Below are positions 34,975 through 47,168 of a stretch of DNA of 64,000 nucleotides, piece after piece. Position 1 is the first letter of the stretch. Each line of letters begins with the position of its first letter. Made by a program: the position numbers and the translations under genes. The notes under the pieces were generated by a model. That model saw nothing but the letters and a program-made list of their open reading frames with translations. It was not told the origin of the DNA and made no database searches. Source of the DNA: Misgurnus anguillicaudatus (Eukaryota > Chordata > Actinopteri > Cypriniformes > Cobitidae); NCBI RefSeq assembly GCF_027580225.2, contig NC_073359.2, positions 17,306,001 to 17,370,000 on the forward strand, given 5' to 3'.

Positions 34975-37900
34975 GAAGTACCTTTTAAACGTCTTTTCTT
35001 TGTTTCGTGTCGTCTTTCTTTCGTGTTTGTTCTTTCTTGCTTTCTTTCCTTTTTTGCATTTTCTCATCTTTCTTTCTTTTGCCTTTTTCATTCTTTCGCC
35101 CATTAGTTTTTCTCTTTATTTCGCTTTTACTTTTTTACTTTTTTACTTATTTCTGTCTTTTCTTTTTGCTCGATTATCTTTTGCTTTGCTTTTTTGCTCA
35201 TTTGCTTTCGTTCGCTCACATTGTTTATTTCGTTTGCTTTCTATTTTGCTTGCTTTCTTTAATACGCTATAGCCTGCTCACTTTTGCTGACTCTCTTTCG
35301 CTTGCTCACTTTTTACTTTTTTCTACTCGCTGTCACCTGCTCACTTTTGCCTGCTCGCTCGCGTCTATCGCTCGCTGTCCTATGCTCGCTGTTTTTCGCT
35401 GGCTGTCTTTTGCTCGCTGTCTTTCACTCACTGTTGACTTTTTACTTTTTTTTCGCTCACTGTCTTTCGCTCACTGTCGCCTGCTCACTTTTACCTGCTC
35501 GCTTTCACTCTATGTCTTTCGCTTGCTTCTTTCTTTTTCGCTGTCTGTATTTCACTGTCTGTCTTTCGCTTGCTTCTTTCTTTTTTGGTGTCTGTCTTTC
35601 GCTGTCTGTCTTTCGCTGTCTGTCTTTCGCTCGCTGTCTTTCGCTCGCTGTCTTTCGCTGGCTGTCTTTCGCTGGCTGTCTTTCGCTGGCTGTCTTTCGC
35701 TGGCTGTCTTTCGCTGGCTGTCTTTCGCTGGCTGTCTTTCGCTGGCTGTCTTTCGCTGGCTGTCTTTCGCTGGCTGTCTTTCGCTGGCTGTCTTTCGCTC
35801 GCTGTCTTTCTTTCGCTGTCTTTCTTTCGCTGTCTTTCTTTCGCTGTCTTTCGCTCGCTGTCTTTTGCTTGCTGTCTTTCGCTCGGTGTCTTCCGCTCGC
35901 TGTCTTCCGCTCGCTGTCTTCCGCTCGCTGTCTTCCGCTCGCTGTCTTCCGCTCGCTGTCTTCCGCTCGCTGTCTTCCGCTCGCTGTCTTTTCCTCACTG
36001 TCGCCTGCTCACTTTCGTTTGCTCACTTTTTCTTTTTTTTGCTTGCTGTCTTTCGCTCGGTGTCGCCTTCTCACTTTTGCCTGCTCTTTTTCTATTGCTC
36101 ACTTTTTCATTTTTTTCGCTCGCTGTCTTTTGCTCGCTGTCTTTTGCTCGCTGTCTTTTGCTCGCTGTCTTTTGCTCGCTGTCTTTTGCTCGCTGTCTTC
36201 CGCTCGCTGTCTTCCGCTCGCTGTCTTTTCCTCACTGTCGCCTGCTCACTTTCGCTTGCTCACTTTTTCTTTTTTTTGCTTGTTGTCTTTAGCTTGCTTC
36301 TTTCTTTTTCGCTGTCTGTATTTCACTGTCTGTCTTTCGCTTGCTTCTTTCTTTTTTGCTGTCTGTCTTTCGCTGTCTGTCTTTCGCTGTCTGTCTTTCG
36401 CTCGCTGTCTTTCGCTCGCTGTCTTTTCCTCACTGTCGCCTGCTCACTTTCGCTTGCTCTTTTTCGATTGCTCACTTTTTATTTTTTTTCGCTCGCTGCG
36501 TTTTGCCTGCTGTCTTTTGCCTGCTGTCTTTTGCCTGCTGTCTTTTGCTCGCTGTCTTTTGCTCGCTGTCTTTTGCTCGCTGTCTTTTGCTCGCTGTCTT
36601 TTGCTCGCTGTCTTTTGCTCGCTGTCCTTCGCTCGCTGTCCTTCGCTCGCTGTCTTTTGCTCGCTGTCTTTTGCTCGCTGTCTTTTGCTCGCTGTCTTTC
36701 GCTCGCTGTCTTTCGCTCGCTGTCCTTCGCTCGCTGTCTTTCGCTCGCTGTCTTTTGCTCGCTGTCTTCTGCTCGCTGTCTTCTGCTCGCTGTCTTCTGC
36801 TCGCTGTCTTTTCCTCACTGTCGCCTGCTCACTTTCGCTTGCTCACTTTTTCTTTTTTTTGCTTGCTGTCTTTCGCTCGGTGTCGCCTTCTCACTTTTGC
36901 CTGCTCTTTTTCTATTGCTCACTTTTTAATTTTTTTCGCTCGCTGTCTTTCGCTCTCTGTCTTTCGCTCGCTGTCGCCTTCTCACTTTTGCCTGCTCTTT
37001 TTCGATTGCTCACTTTTTAATTTTTTTCGCTCGCTGTCTTTTGCTCGCTGTCTTTTGCTCGCTGTCTTTTGCTCGCTGTCTTTCGCTCTCTGTCTTTCGC
37101 TCGCTGTCGCCTTCTCACTTTTGCCTGCTCTTTTTCGATTGCTCACTTTTTACTTTTTTCTGGTCGCTGTCGCCTGCTGTCTTTTGCCTGCTGTCTTTTG
37201 CCTGCTGTCTTTTGCTCGCTGTCTTTTGCTCGCTGTCTTTTGCTCGCTGTCTTTCGCTCGCTGTCCTTCGCTCGCTGTCCTTCGCTCGCTGTCTTTTGCT
37301 CGCTGTCTTTTGCTCGCTGTCTTTTGCTCGCTGTCTTTTGCTCGCTGTCTTTTGCTCGCTGTCTTTTGCTCGCTGTCTGTATTTCACTGTCTGTCTTTCG
37401 CTTGCTTCTTTCTTTTTTGCTGTCTGTCTTTCGCTGTCTGTCTTTCGCTGTCTGTCTTTCGCTCGCTGTCTTTCGCTCGCTGTCTTTTCCTCACTGTCGC
37501 CTGCTCACTTTCGCTTGCTCTTTTTCGATTGCTCACTTTTTATTTTTTTTCGCTCGCTGCGTTTTGCCTGCTGTCTTTTGCCTGCTGTCTTTTGCCTGCT
37601 GTCTTTTGCTCGCTGTCTTTTGCTCGCTGTCTTTTGCTCGCTGTCTTTTGCTCGCTGTCTTTTGCTCGCTGTCTTTCGCTCGCTGTCCTTCGCTCGCTGT
37701 CCTTCGCTCGCTGTCTTTTGCTCGCTGTCTTTTGCTCGCTGTCTTTTGCTCGCTGTCTTTTGCTCGCTGTCTTTCGCTCGCTGTCTTTCGCTCGCTGTCC
37801 TTCGCTCGCTGTCTTTTGCTCGCTGTCTTTTGCTCGCTGTCTTCTGCTCGCTGTCTTCTGCTCGCTGTCTTCTGCTCGCTGTCTTTTCCTCACTGTCGCC

Positions 37901-38888
37901 TGCTCACTTTCGCTTGCTCACTTTTTCTTTTTTTTGCTTGCTGTCTTTCGCTCGGTGTCGCCTTCTCACTTTTGCCTGCTCTTTTTCTATTGCTCACTTT
38001 TTAATTTTTTTCGCTCGCTGTCTTTCGCTCTCTGTCTTTCGCTCGCTGTCGCCTTCTCACTTTTGCCTGCTCTTTTTCGATTGCTCACTTTTTAATTTTT
38101 TTCGCTCGCTGTCTTTTGCTCGCTGTCTTTTGCTCGCTGTCTTTTGCTCGCTGTCTTTCGCTCTCTGTCTTTCGCTCGCTGTCGCCTTCTCACTTTTGCC
38201 TGCTCTTTTTCGATTGCTCACTTTTTATTTTTTTTCGCTCGCTGCGTTTTGCCTGCTGTCTTTTGCCTGCTGTCTTTTGCCTGCTGTCTTTTGCTCGCTG
38301 TGTTTTGCTCGCTGTCTTTTGCTCGCTGTCTTTCGCTCGCTGTCCTTCGCTCGCTGTCCTTCGCTCGCTGTCTTTTGCTCGCTGTCTTTTGCTCGCTGTC
38401 TTTTGCTCGCTGTCTTTTGCTCGCTGTCTTTTGCTCGCTGTCTTTTGCTCGCTGTCTTTCGCTCGCTGTCTTTCGCTCGCTGTCTTTCGCTCGCTGTCTT
38501 TCGCTCGCTGTCCTTCGCTCGCTGTCCTTCGCTCTCTGTCGCCTTCTCACTTTTGCCTGCTCTCTTTCGCTTGCTCACTTTTTAATTTTTTTCGCTCACT
38601 GTCTTTCGCTCGCTGTCTTTCGCTCGCTGTCTTTCGCTGGCTGTCGCCTTCTCACTTTTGCCTGCTCTTTTTCAATTGCTCACTTTTTAATTTTTTTTCG
38701 CTCACTGTCTTTTGCTCGCTGTCTTTTGCTCACTGTCTTTTGCTCGCTGTCTTTTGCTCTCTGTCTTTTGCTCGCTGTCTTTCGCTCGCTGTCACCTGCT
38801 CACTTTCCCTTGCTCACTTTTGCTCACTTCTTTCTTTTTCGCTCGCTGTCTTTCACTTGTGTCTTTCGCTCGCTGTCGCCTGCTCACT

Positions 38889-38922
<34 letters not shown>

Positions 38923-39370
38923 TTCTTTTCACCCTTCTGTCTTTTGCTTGCTGTTTTTTGTTCTTTTGCTTTTTCTTCTGCTCTCTTGCTATTTCTCTGT
39001 GTCTTTTTTGCTGTTTTGCACTTTTTTCATTCGCTATCACTTGCTCACTTTTGCCTGCTCGTTTTCGCTTTAACTGTTGCTCACTTCTTTCATTTTTCAT
39101 TCTTCACTCTTTTCTTTTTTCCGTTTGTTCATTCATCTTGCTTTTCCTTACGGCCTTTCTTTCTTCCTTTCGCTCGCTTGCTTGCTCGTTTTTTCTGTTC
39201 TTTTTCTCTTCTGCTCTCTATCATTCTTTCTCTTTTTTGCTGTTTCTGTCACACACTCTTTATTTCTTTGCCCTTTTTCTTACGTTCTTTCTTTACTTAA
39301 TTCTTTTTGTTTGTTTGTTTGTTTTGTCTTTTCTATCTTTCGTTCTCTCCCTTGCTTCTTTCTTTCTGAC
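34975..39370 (+). repeat. 14-bp minisatellite (unit CTTTCGCTCGCTGT) with degenerate flanks
   Basis: The regular part, about 35540-38870, repeats a 14-bp unit with blocks of variants (tttcgctgg, cttccgctcg, cttttgctcg, ccttcgctcg). Longer spacers such as gcctgctcactttcgcttgc recur. The flanks are degenerate T/C-rich sequence. The unit has no A and no stop codon in any frame, and 14 is not a multiple of 3. It therefore opens all frames and produces spurious frames of up to 640 codons. A higher-order repeat of about 1.07 kb is visible (36421 matches 37492; 36811 matches 37886). Confidence 0.95.
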
Positions 39371-40716
39371 TGGAACTTGTCAAAGCATCATGTGAACCAA
39401 TAAACTGAACCGTGGAGAGAGGGAGAGAGCTTTGTGTGATGGAGAGCAGGCCTTATCTCTGCCTCTGGGCTGCTGATCAGGTGTGCTCAAGCTTTCTGTT
39501 TTCACCGCTCCGTGTGTGTCTGTGCAGTCCCAGCTGCATTGTCGAGTCATTACGCTCTCCTCTGCACTTCTGTGCAGCATTGTCTCTATTTGAAACACTT
39601 AATGCCTCTCATTTCAAATCTCTGCTTCAGTCAGCTGTGATTGCTGGATTGTTAAATCCTGTATATTGTTAACACTTATTGTTAACACTTATTGTTCTGC
39701 GTTTCTGCTACATGCATGTCTAGACGGGAAACGTCACACGGATGTGATCCTGTTTACAATCATCTTTTTAGGGTATGGATGGTTTTCAGGAAGTCCTCTA
39801 CAAGTGGTTCCCTCTTATCTAGCTAGTAATGTCACAGTCATCCCTTTGTTTAGTTTTAGTTTTACGGTTTTCTTCCGGTCTAATACCTGTCTCTTTGTCG
39901 GCCTCGCCACGCAGGATTGAATGTTTAATAACTGCTGCAGTTTATAAGGTCTAGGGGGTCAATTAAAGGTCACAGGCTTTCTGCTGCCAATTGGAAATCT
40001 CAGACCGCCAATGTCTGAAATGTTAAATCACACCTTGCCCCTAAAATCTGACCTGCTGTGTTTAACACTGTGAAGGTGCTTTGGTTTTAACAGGGTGGTT
40101 CCTAATATAAAGTCTTTGTTTAATATTCTTTAGTGAAAAATCCATACTTTAAATTCTTTCAATATGATTAGTTTTTTTTGTAAAAAAAAATCTGTGATAT
40201 TTTTATGGTATTGTAGCAGGTCTGCCAATCCTGTTAACCACATTGACTGGAATTGTGATGAATAATCAAATAAAAAAAGTCTTTGCTGTACATACAGATG
40301 TAAACAAAGAAATGTTATCAATAATGAAAATGTTCTACATTTGATCAGTTTTCGACAACTCTACGACTGACCAACTACATGCAGGCAGTTTGTCATCTTT
40401 TTCATAAGCCAGTGAGGAAGAAGGACATAATAAAAAGGTCAGGGGGATGGGTAGTTGACCTGATTTTGGGGGGGGGGGGGGGTTGTAGAGGCTGTGATAG
40501 TGGCTGTTGTTGTCAAAGAGTTTGTAATCCAAGGCATGCATGGTTAGATTAGAGGCTGCCCCATATTACAGGAGCTGGGAAGGGAGGGTGGTCGACTCGG
40601 GATGAATCCCCTTCTAGAGGAGATGGCTTTTCACCTATTTCTGTCCTGATTTTATTAGCATATTTGGATTTAGTTTACATAAATTATTTGGGTCTGAAAG
40701 TTGTGAAAGTTGTGTC
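39371..40716. other. Intron 4, nothing recognised except a poly-G run
   Basis: A run of about 15 G lies at 40468-40482. No exon, RNA gene or element boundary was recognised up to the MITE fragment at 40717. Confidence 0.45.
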
Positions 40717-40765
40717 ACCTAAATTTGAAAAATGTACCCACCCTCATGCCATCCCATGTGTATAC
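40717..40765 (+). mobile_element. Left part of an Angel-related repeat, split by the L2
   Basis: The segment gtcacctaaatttgaaaaat, then cccaccctcatgccatccca, is a repeat motif I recall as common in fish. It continues on the far side of the L2 as tatatgacttcctttttt (43224 onward). Confidence 0.6.
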
Positions 40766-43022
40766 ACTTGACCTAATCATGACCTCCGGTTTCCCAATAA
40801 AAAACATTGATATTCATGATGTCGGTCTGTCTGATCATCTGCCTATAATTTTTGAGTGTTCTATTTCTGTTTCAAAAACTGAAAGCAGACCCTCTACTTA
40901 TCTGGCCAGGGTAATAGACTCCTCTACTGCCACTCAGTTCATAAATGCTAGTACTAAACTTCATGCAGGTATTTTGTCACAGAATCCTACTGTTGACGAT
41001 TTGGTTGGTAGTTTTAATACCTCATGTTCTGAGATTTTAAATGAAATTGCTCCTCTCAAAGTCAGGAAGTCAAAACCAAAAAAACAGCCTTGGCTAAATA
41101 GTGAAGTCCGCGCTCTAAGAAAGGAACGTAGAAGAGCAGAAAGAAAATGGAGAAAGGACAAATTACAAATCTCTTATCAACTACTGCAAAGTTCTTTGGT
41201 TAAATTTCAAGAGGCAGTTGCCTTGCAAAGGTCTAAATACTTCTCAGATTTAATTTCTCAAAATGCTCATTCTCCAAAACATTTGTTTTCTACTATAAAT
41301 TCTGTATTAAATCCCCCTACTGAGATTGGTGTCGATAAGAGCCAAGATTTGTGTGAGAAGTTTTGCAGCTTCTTCATAAATAAAATAATCTGCATTAAAT
41401 CTAAGTTTGGAATAATTTCTTCCCAAAAAAATTGGTGTTTATCTCCAAATCCAGCAAAATTTTCATCTTTTAACCACATTTCGCTTCCAGATTTGTTAAA
41501 TATTGTGTCCAGTCTAAGATCGACCACTTGCTCTCTTGACATTATTCCAACTACATTACTGAAGGAAGTGTTGAACTCAGTTGCACCAACTATTAATTCT
41601 ATCATTAACAGTTCCTTACAGTCAGGCTCTGTTCCATCTTGCTTTAAACATGCAGTGATTAATCCGCTGCTTAAAAAGGGAAATTTGGATCCATTTGACC
41701 TAAACAACTATAGACCTATTTCGAAATTGCCATTCCTATCCAAAGTATTGGAGAAAGTTGTTTTAAGTCAATTAACCCCATATCTAATTGAGAATAATAT
41801 ACTAGATCCTTTTCAGTCTGGGTTTAGATCTAAACATAGCACCGAGTCTGCCTTGCTCAGAGTGGTCAATGATTTGTTGCTATTTGTTGATTCTGGAAAT
41901 TGTGCTGTTTTATTACTACTGGATTTGAGCGCAGCATTCGACACAGTGGATCATTGTATTCTTTTAAACCGGTTACAAACTGAGATTGGTATCTGTGACT
42001 CAGCCTTGGATTGGTTTAAGTCATATCTTACTGATAGGACCTTCTCAGTTGAAATTGGTCAGTTTAATTCATCACCTGCTTTTGTTACGTGTGGGGTGCC
42101 ACAGGGTTCCATCTTAGGCCCGATTTTATTTTCTATATATATGCTTCCCTTACGCTACATTTTTGAATTTCACAAGGTTCCATACCACATCTATGCGGAT
42201 GATACCCAGCTGTACATGTCAATAAAACCTGGAGCAACACCTTTTTCAGACATGCTGGCCTGCTTAAATGACATCAAAGGTTGGATGGGTGAAAACTTTC
42301 TTCAATTGAATGAAAATAAAACTGAAGTAATTCTCTTCGGTCCCCCACACTTGGTGCATGGTCTGACTCCAGGATTAGGTCCTTTACAAGCTAACATCCG
42401 CACTTGTGTAAAAAACCTGGGTGTTGTTGTTGACTCAGAGCTAAAATTTGATAAGCAAATAAACTCTGTTGTTAGTGCTAGCTTCTTCCAGCTTAGGTGT
42501 TTACGGAAATTAAAATCCTTTTTATCCTTTGGTGACTTAGAGACACTTATTCATGCCTTCATCTCAACGAGGCTTGATTATTGTAATGCATTATATGCTG
42601 GTATAAACCAGTATTCCCTAGCCCGTCTGCAGCTAGTCCAGAATGCTGCAGCCCGCTTCTTGACGGGAAAGAAAAAACGTGAGCACATCACCCCTATTTT
42701 GTCAAATTTACACTGGTTACCTGTCAAGTTCAGAATTGATTTTAAGATCTTGGTTTTTGTATATAAAGCCTTGCATGGACTGGCTCCCGCCTATATTTCA
42801 GATCTTATTTGTCCATACACTACCCAAAGAACCCTCAGATCATCTTCAGATAAGTTACTAGTAGTTCCATCATCACGTTTAAAATCCAAAGGTGACAGAG
42901 CATTTAGTGTTTTCGCCCCTAAGCTGTGGAATTTGCTACCTCGGTCAATCAGGTTTTCACCTTCCTTATCTTCATTTAAGTCAGTTCTGAAAACACATCT
43001 TTTCTCTCAGGCCTACTCGTAA
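40766..43022 (+). CDS. L2 LINE ORF2 remnant: endonuclease C-terminus and reverse transcriptase
   Basis: About 750 codons with no stop or frameshift. The N-terminal part has the endonuclease end motif (TLDLIM... then LSDHLP at about 40827-40844). A basic, coiled-looking linker (KERRRAERKWRKDK, near 41117-41158) follows. The reverse transcriptase has NNYRPIS (about 41704), LDLSAAFDTVDH (about 41920), GVPQGSILGP (about 42092) and the catalytic YADDTQLY (about 42191). The C-terminal region has the conserved HWLPV motif (about 42711) and ends FSQAYS. In intact elements this protein nicks the target and copies the RNA there. Here the catalytic N-terminal half of the endonuclease is missing, so it cannot transpose by itself. 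The open frame extends upstream to 40710 through flanking repeat, without a real start. Confidence 0.93.
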
Positions 43023-43223
43023 CTTGTAGATCTTAAGCTCTTTTAGGTTTTAATTAATTTTTATGTATTTTATGTATTTTTTATTTTTTTGTGATTATAT
43101 TTGCTGTACATGATAACAAATTTTTGTATGACTGTTCCTATGTATTTTATTGTGAAGCACTTTGGTCAGCAGAAATGCTGTTTTACAGGTGCTATATAAA
43201 TAAAGTGACCTTGACCTTGACCT
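40766..43223 (+). mobile_element. 5'-truncated L2-clade (CR1-like) LINE
   Basis: A non-LTR retrotransposon lacking its 5' part: homology starts within the C-terminal end of the endonuclease domain. The 3' UTR (43023-43223) carries the tail gcactttggtcagcagaaat, then gtgctatataaataaag, and ends in three TGACCT repeats (43206-43223), typical of L2-type 3' ends. There is no clear target duplication, only a shared tat at the two borders. The uninterrupted coding frame suggests a recent insertion. Confidence 0.92.
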
Positions 43224-43335
43224 TATATGACTTCCTTTTTTCAGTTAAACAAAAATGATTTAATATTGAAGTGCTGTTATTTTTTTATGTACGTCGTCCA
43301 TCATTCAAGTAATTTAAATGACTACAGTGAGTTAA
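43224..43335 (+). mobile_element. Right part of the Angel-related repeat split by the L2
   Basis: tatatgacttcctttttt, then cagttaaacaaaaatga, continues the motif interrupted at 40765. The far end is indistinct. Confidence 0.5.
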
Positions 43336-43338
43336 TAA

Positions 43339-44326
43339 AGCCCTTTTCACACAGACATTCCGTAAAATACACAGGAAAGGCATCCGGGATTTTTCCGGGA
43401 TCCTTCGATTTTTTTTGTTCATTCACACTGCCATGATTACCCGGCATCTGATGGTCCCGGAAAGACACGTGACCTATTGAAAGTCCTGCCCTCTCTTCTA
43501 CGCAGCGTCTGAAGTTTGCATATTATATATTATTTCTCTGTCCAAGAACCACTCGCGTGCACTTTTATTTATTATCCTATAAAGGAGCGCGTGACGTGCG
43601 CAGTTCTATGCTGGTGAATGATCTCAGCTTCAGAGTGGATATTTGACGAGCTCCCTGATCTCTGCTTTAATACAGTTTTACAATATTTCTCATCGTGATT
43701 GTTTATATGCATTTAAATCCCGCATTTTGAGGAACTGAACGATATATCTTGTTGGGATGACAAGCGGGTATTTTCGTTTATTATAGCTCAAATGAGCACG
43801 GACGCGATATTCTTTTATGCTGCTGAATGATCTCCGTTTCAACGCAGTAAGTAACGAGCAACTTACCTGATATCTGCTTCAGTCCAGTTTGCTGACATTT
43901 CTCGTCGTGAATGTTGTAAATCCCTCATTTTAAAGAGTTGAACCAACTTCATGTTGCCATGACACGCGCGTCCTCACTTCGGCACGTGCGTCGTTGTTTA
44001 TGCGTCTCATTTATCATTTCCTGATAACTGCGTCAATATAGTTTGCAACATTTCTCGTGGTGAATGTTTATATGCATGTTATCTCTCGTTTTAAGGAGCT
44101 AAACCATAACTTTTGTTGTGATGATGCGCACGTCCTCACTACGACACGCCCATTACGGCATTCTTTCGGCTGCTTGTTCACACAGAGGGTTATCCGTGTA
44201 TCTGACTAGGTCCTCTTTCCACCAACGATCCCAGAAGATTAACGGAACGAGTTTGTGTTTACACAGACGCTTGTCTGGTAATTTTACGGGTATTTTCTGG
44301 GACCAAAGGTCTGTGTGAATGGGGTT
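43339..44326. mobile_element. Harbinger-type element with TAA duplication and internal triplication
   Basis: The ends AGCCCTTTTCACACAGACAT and ...GGTCTGTGTGAATGGGGTT are inverted, with TAA on both sides (43336-43338 and 44327-44329). Three related internal segments (about 43657, 43872 and 44023) share acatttctcgtcgtgaatg and the following ttttaaggagctgaacc. No transposase frame. Confidence 0.85.
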
Positions 44327-44453
44327 TAAATGTTGTCTAAAGTGAAATGATAGTTTTTATTCATGAAAGCCTAAAGATCACACTTCTGTACACTGTGTCT
44401 TCACGCTAAAAGTTATGTCCTATGTTTAAACATTGTGCTCGGTACATCACATT

Positions 44454-44655
44454 AGATCAATAGGCGGAGAGTAGGCGTCTTTTGTGGCTCCTCAAACACA
44501 TTCGACCACACGCGCGTCTCGTGAATGCGTTTGTCAACCTCTGAATGTGGTCGATAGTGGATGAGCTCAAAACGTTTTACACCCCGTTTACATCTGTATT
44601 TAGCGTCGTCCACTTGTGATCCGATTGACCAAAATGCATCTTAATACCAGCCTCT
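44454..44655 (-). mobile_element. Fragment of the 12217-12921 element family
   Basis: The segment from tcgaccacacgcgcgtc through cgtccacttgtgatccgat to catcttaataccag matches, in part, the right terminal region of the element at 12217-12921. The outer end is missing. Confidence 0.65.
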
Positions 44656-45734
44656 TAAATGTATGCCTATTTTATCTATGAGTTTGGATGAAGTGCCTGT
44701 TTTATAGCGCAGTTTTAACTTGTTGTCTCTTTAATTTGTTTGCTTATTTATGCAAGTTTATTAGTTCTGCGTGCTTAACAAATGTTTGTTTGTAATAAGT
44801 TGCTCAACATGTAGTAAATGGCCATCAAAAATAAAGGCTTTGACACTGCTGCAAATTGTGTTTAATTGCACTAATTAATTTAAGCCTGTGACTGCCAAAG
44901 CTGATTGTTCAACGCCGATGTGCACCAGTCTCAACTTCAAAACATGAATGTCATTTTGATATTAATAATACTTTTTCTGTGTGGCTTTTATTTTGCAAAT
45001 GTAATTATTTGGCTGTGGTATTATTATTATTATTATGGTTGATTTGAAATGACACCAGTAAAGTTATTTCTTGGTTTGGTTGAATAATTGTAATATCTGT
45101 TGCGGTTTACAGTTTATCATGTTTAAAAACAAGCATGACAGATCTGCCATTTCACATATGATGCTGAACAAGCAATTCATTTGAATTACGAATGTAGTTG
45201 CATATTCCAGTAAATGAAGAGTAAATCCATTTTGACTAATTTTGGTTAAAATGTGTTTTCTATACCAAGAACCACTATTTTCTGTTACAAACTTTCACAT
45301 AGCATCTTTAGGTTATAAAAACATACAAAAATTCAAATCCATAATTTGATTTTCAAAGATTTATTATAAAAACTGATTATTTTTTCCACAAAATGCAATA
45401 AATTCATGACAAGTTTTTTTAAAAATGTGCATTCATCTTTGCCATGTTATATTCATTAAGTGGACTAGTGGTATACACTGATTAAACACAAATGGCATTA
45501 ATCAAAACACTTACTTTGTCATATAGTCATTGCTGCTGTTATTCTTTGGACGTTGTCGCTGAACTTTTTTCACAACGATCAGCTTTAAAATGTTTTGGTC
45601 CCGTTCGATTTTCGTTGGCTTCGCGTAAAATAATGGAAAGTTTTTTTAATAAGATCCCCTGAGGTCAATGTGTTAGCATGACAGAAGCTTGATGCTGTCG
45701 GGAGAACAAGCAACCGGCATTTTTCCGTCTCCCG
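44656..45734. other. Intron 4, nothing recognised
   Basis: AT-rich sequence with a short (TTA)n near 45020. No supported feature. Confidence 0.4.
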
Positions 45735-47168
45735 AGTGCCTCTTGTGTAAGATTTTGATGGCTTACGTTTCTTTCCCATCACTGAAAACCACCACAGGTT
45801 TATCAATGCCATCAAAGTATTATTTTGTTTTTGTTTGTTTGTTGATTACGAAGTACAAAATGAGGAATACTAGGATTCTGTGTATTTAATGCGCCGCCAT
45901 TGTTGTTTACAATGCGTGGAATGGTGTGCTGTGATTTGTTGAGTGGATTTATTGCATTCTGCAGAGAAGGAGGTGTGGCATTTATTGCGTTTTGGGGGGA
46001 AAAGACAGAAAAAAATGAAAGAATAAAATTCTCTTTTTAATACTGACCTTGTACAATACTGATTTCGGCGGTACCTCTTTTTTTTATGGCGTTTATTGCG
46101 TTTTGGAACCAAACTCTTCAAATATTTCTCATGATAAACTTTGTAAATTTAACAGAATCTAGTAAATTTATGGATCGACACATCAAAAGTCTTTAAAAAC
46201 ATTAATTACCATTACTGCCGAGGATAAAAAGTCGCAATTGTTTGCTTAGCCTTAATCATTACCCAACTAAACGAATTGAGCATGATTTAAAGTTCGAATC
46301 CAAGTCTCTCCAAAATTTTTCTCCTTTTTTGCGATGAAGCAACAAATATTGCAGGATCGGAAAATAACACAACATTTTAATGTTTTGCGGATGTTTTGTT
46401 GATTGCAGACTCGCGAAAAACTGGAAGGACTGTCCCTCTCGCGTTAGATTTTGATAGCTTGCGTTTCTTTCCCGTCACAGAAAAGCACCACAGGTTTAGC
46501 AATGCCATCAAAGAATTTGTTTGTTTATTTGTTTGTTGATCATGAAGTACAAGATGAGGAAAACTAGGATTCAGTGTGTATTCAATGTGCCGCCATTATT
46601 GTTTACAATGCGTGGAATGGTGCACTTTATTTGTGGAGCGGATTTATTGCATTCTGCAGAAAAGGAGGAGTGGCGTTTATTGCGTTTTGGGAAAAAAGAG
46701 AGAAAAGATGACAGAATAACACGGCGGATATTGGATTTTGCGTTAAAATTAAGAATTCACTTTTTAATACTGACCATGTACAATACTGATTTTGGCGGTA
46801 ACTCATTTAGAAAAAGGCGTTTATTGTGTTCTGGAACTAAACTCTTCAAATATTTATCATGATAAACTTGTAAATTTAACAGAATCTAATAAATTTATGG
46901 ATCGACATGAAAAGTCTTTAAAAACATTAATTACCATTACGGCAGAGGATAAAAAGTCGCAATTGTTTGCTTAGCCTTTATCATTACCCCAAAAATAACT
47001 AATCGAATTGAGCATGATTTAAAGTTCGAATCAGGATTTTGCTACTTTTTTTGCGATTATTTTACGACGAAGCAACAAATTATGCAGGATCGCAAAATAA
47101 CGCAACATTTTGATGTTTTGCGGATGTTTTGTTGAGTAGCGTAATCGTGAAAAACTAGAAGGACTGTC
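45735..47168 (+). repeat. Tandem duplication of a unit of about 0.7 kb
   Basis: Unit 1 (about 45735-46437) and unit 2 (about 46438-47168) align along nearly their whole length, for example gattttgatggctta at 45751 and gattttgatagctt at 46447 (offset 696). Unit 2 has an extra segment near 46725, so the later offset is about 727. The units share cgccgccattgttgtttaca and cggatgttttgttga. No coding frame is conserved between the two units, and I could not assign a repeat family. Confidence 0.85.

Noticed and set aside
35007..36929. Open frames of up to 640 codons rich in LSFARCLLLAVF-type repeats, and their minus-strand counterparts
   Set aside because: The 14-bp unit has no stop in any frame, so long frames appear in several frames and on both strands at once. 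There is no start context, splice context or recognisable domain.
40710..40765. N-terminal extension of the LINE frame
   Set aside because: It begins at a TTG and translates flanking repeat that continues on the other side of the LINE. It is a fortuitous readthrough, not part of the element.
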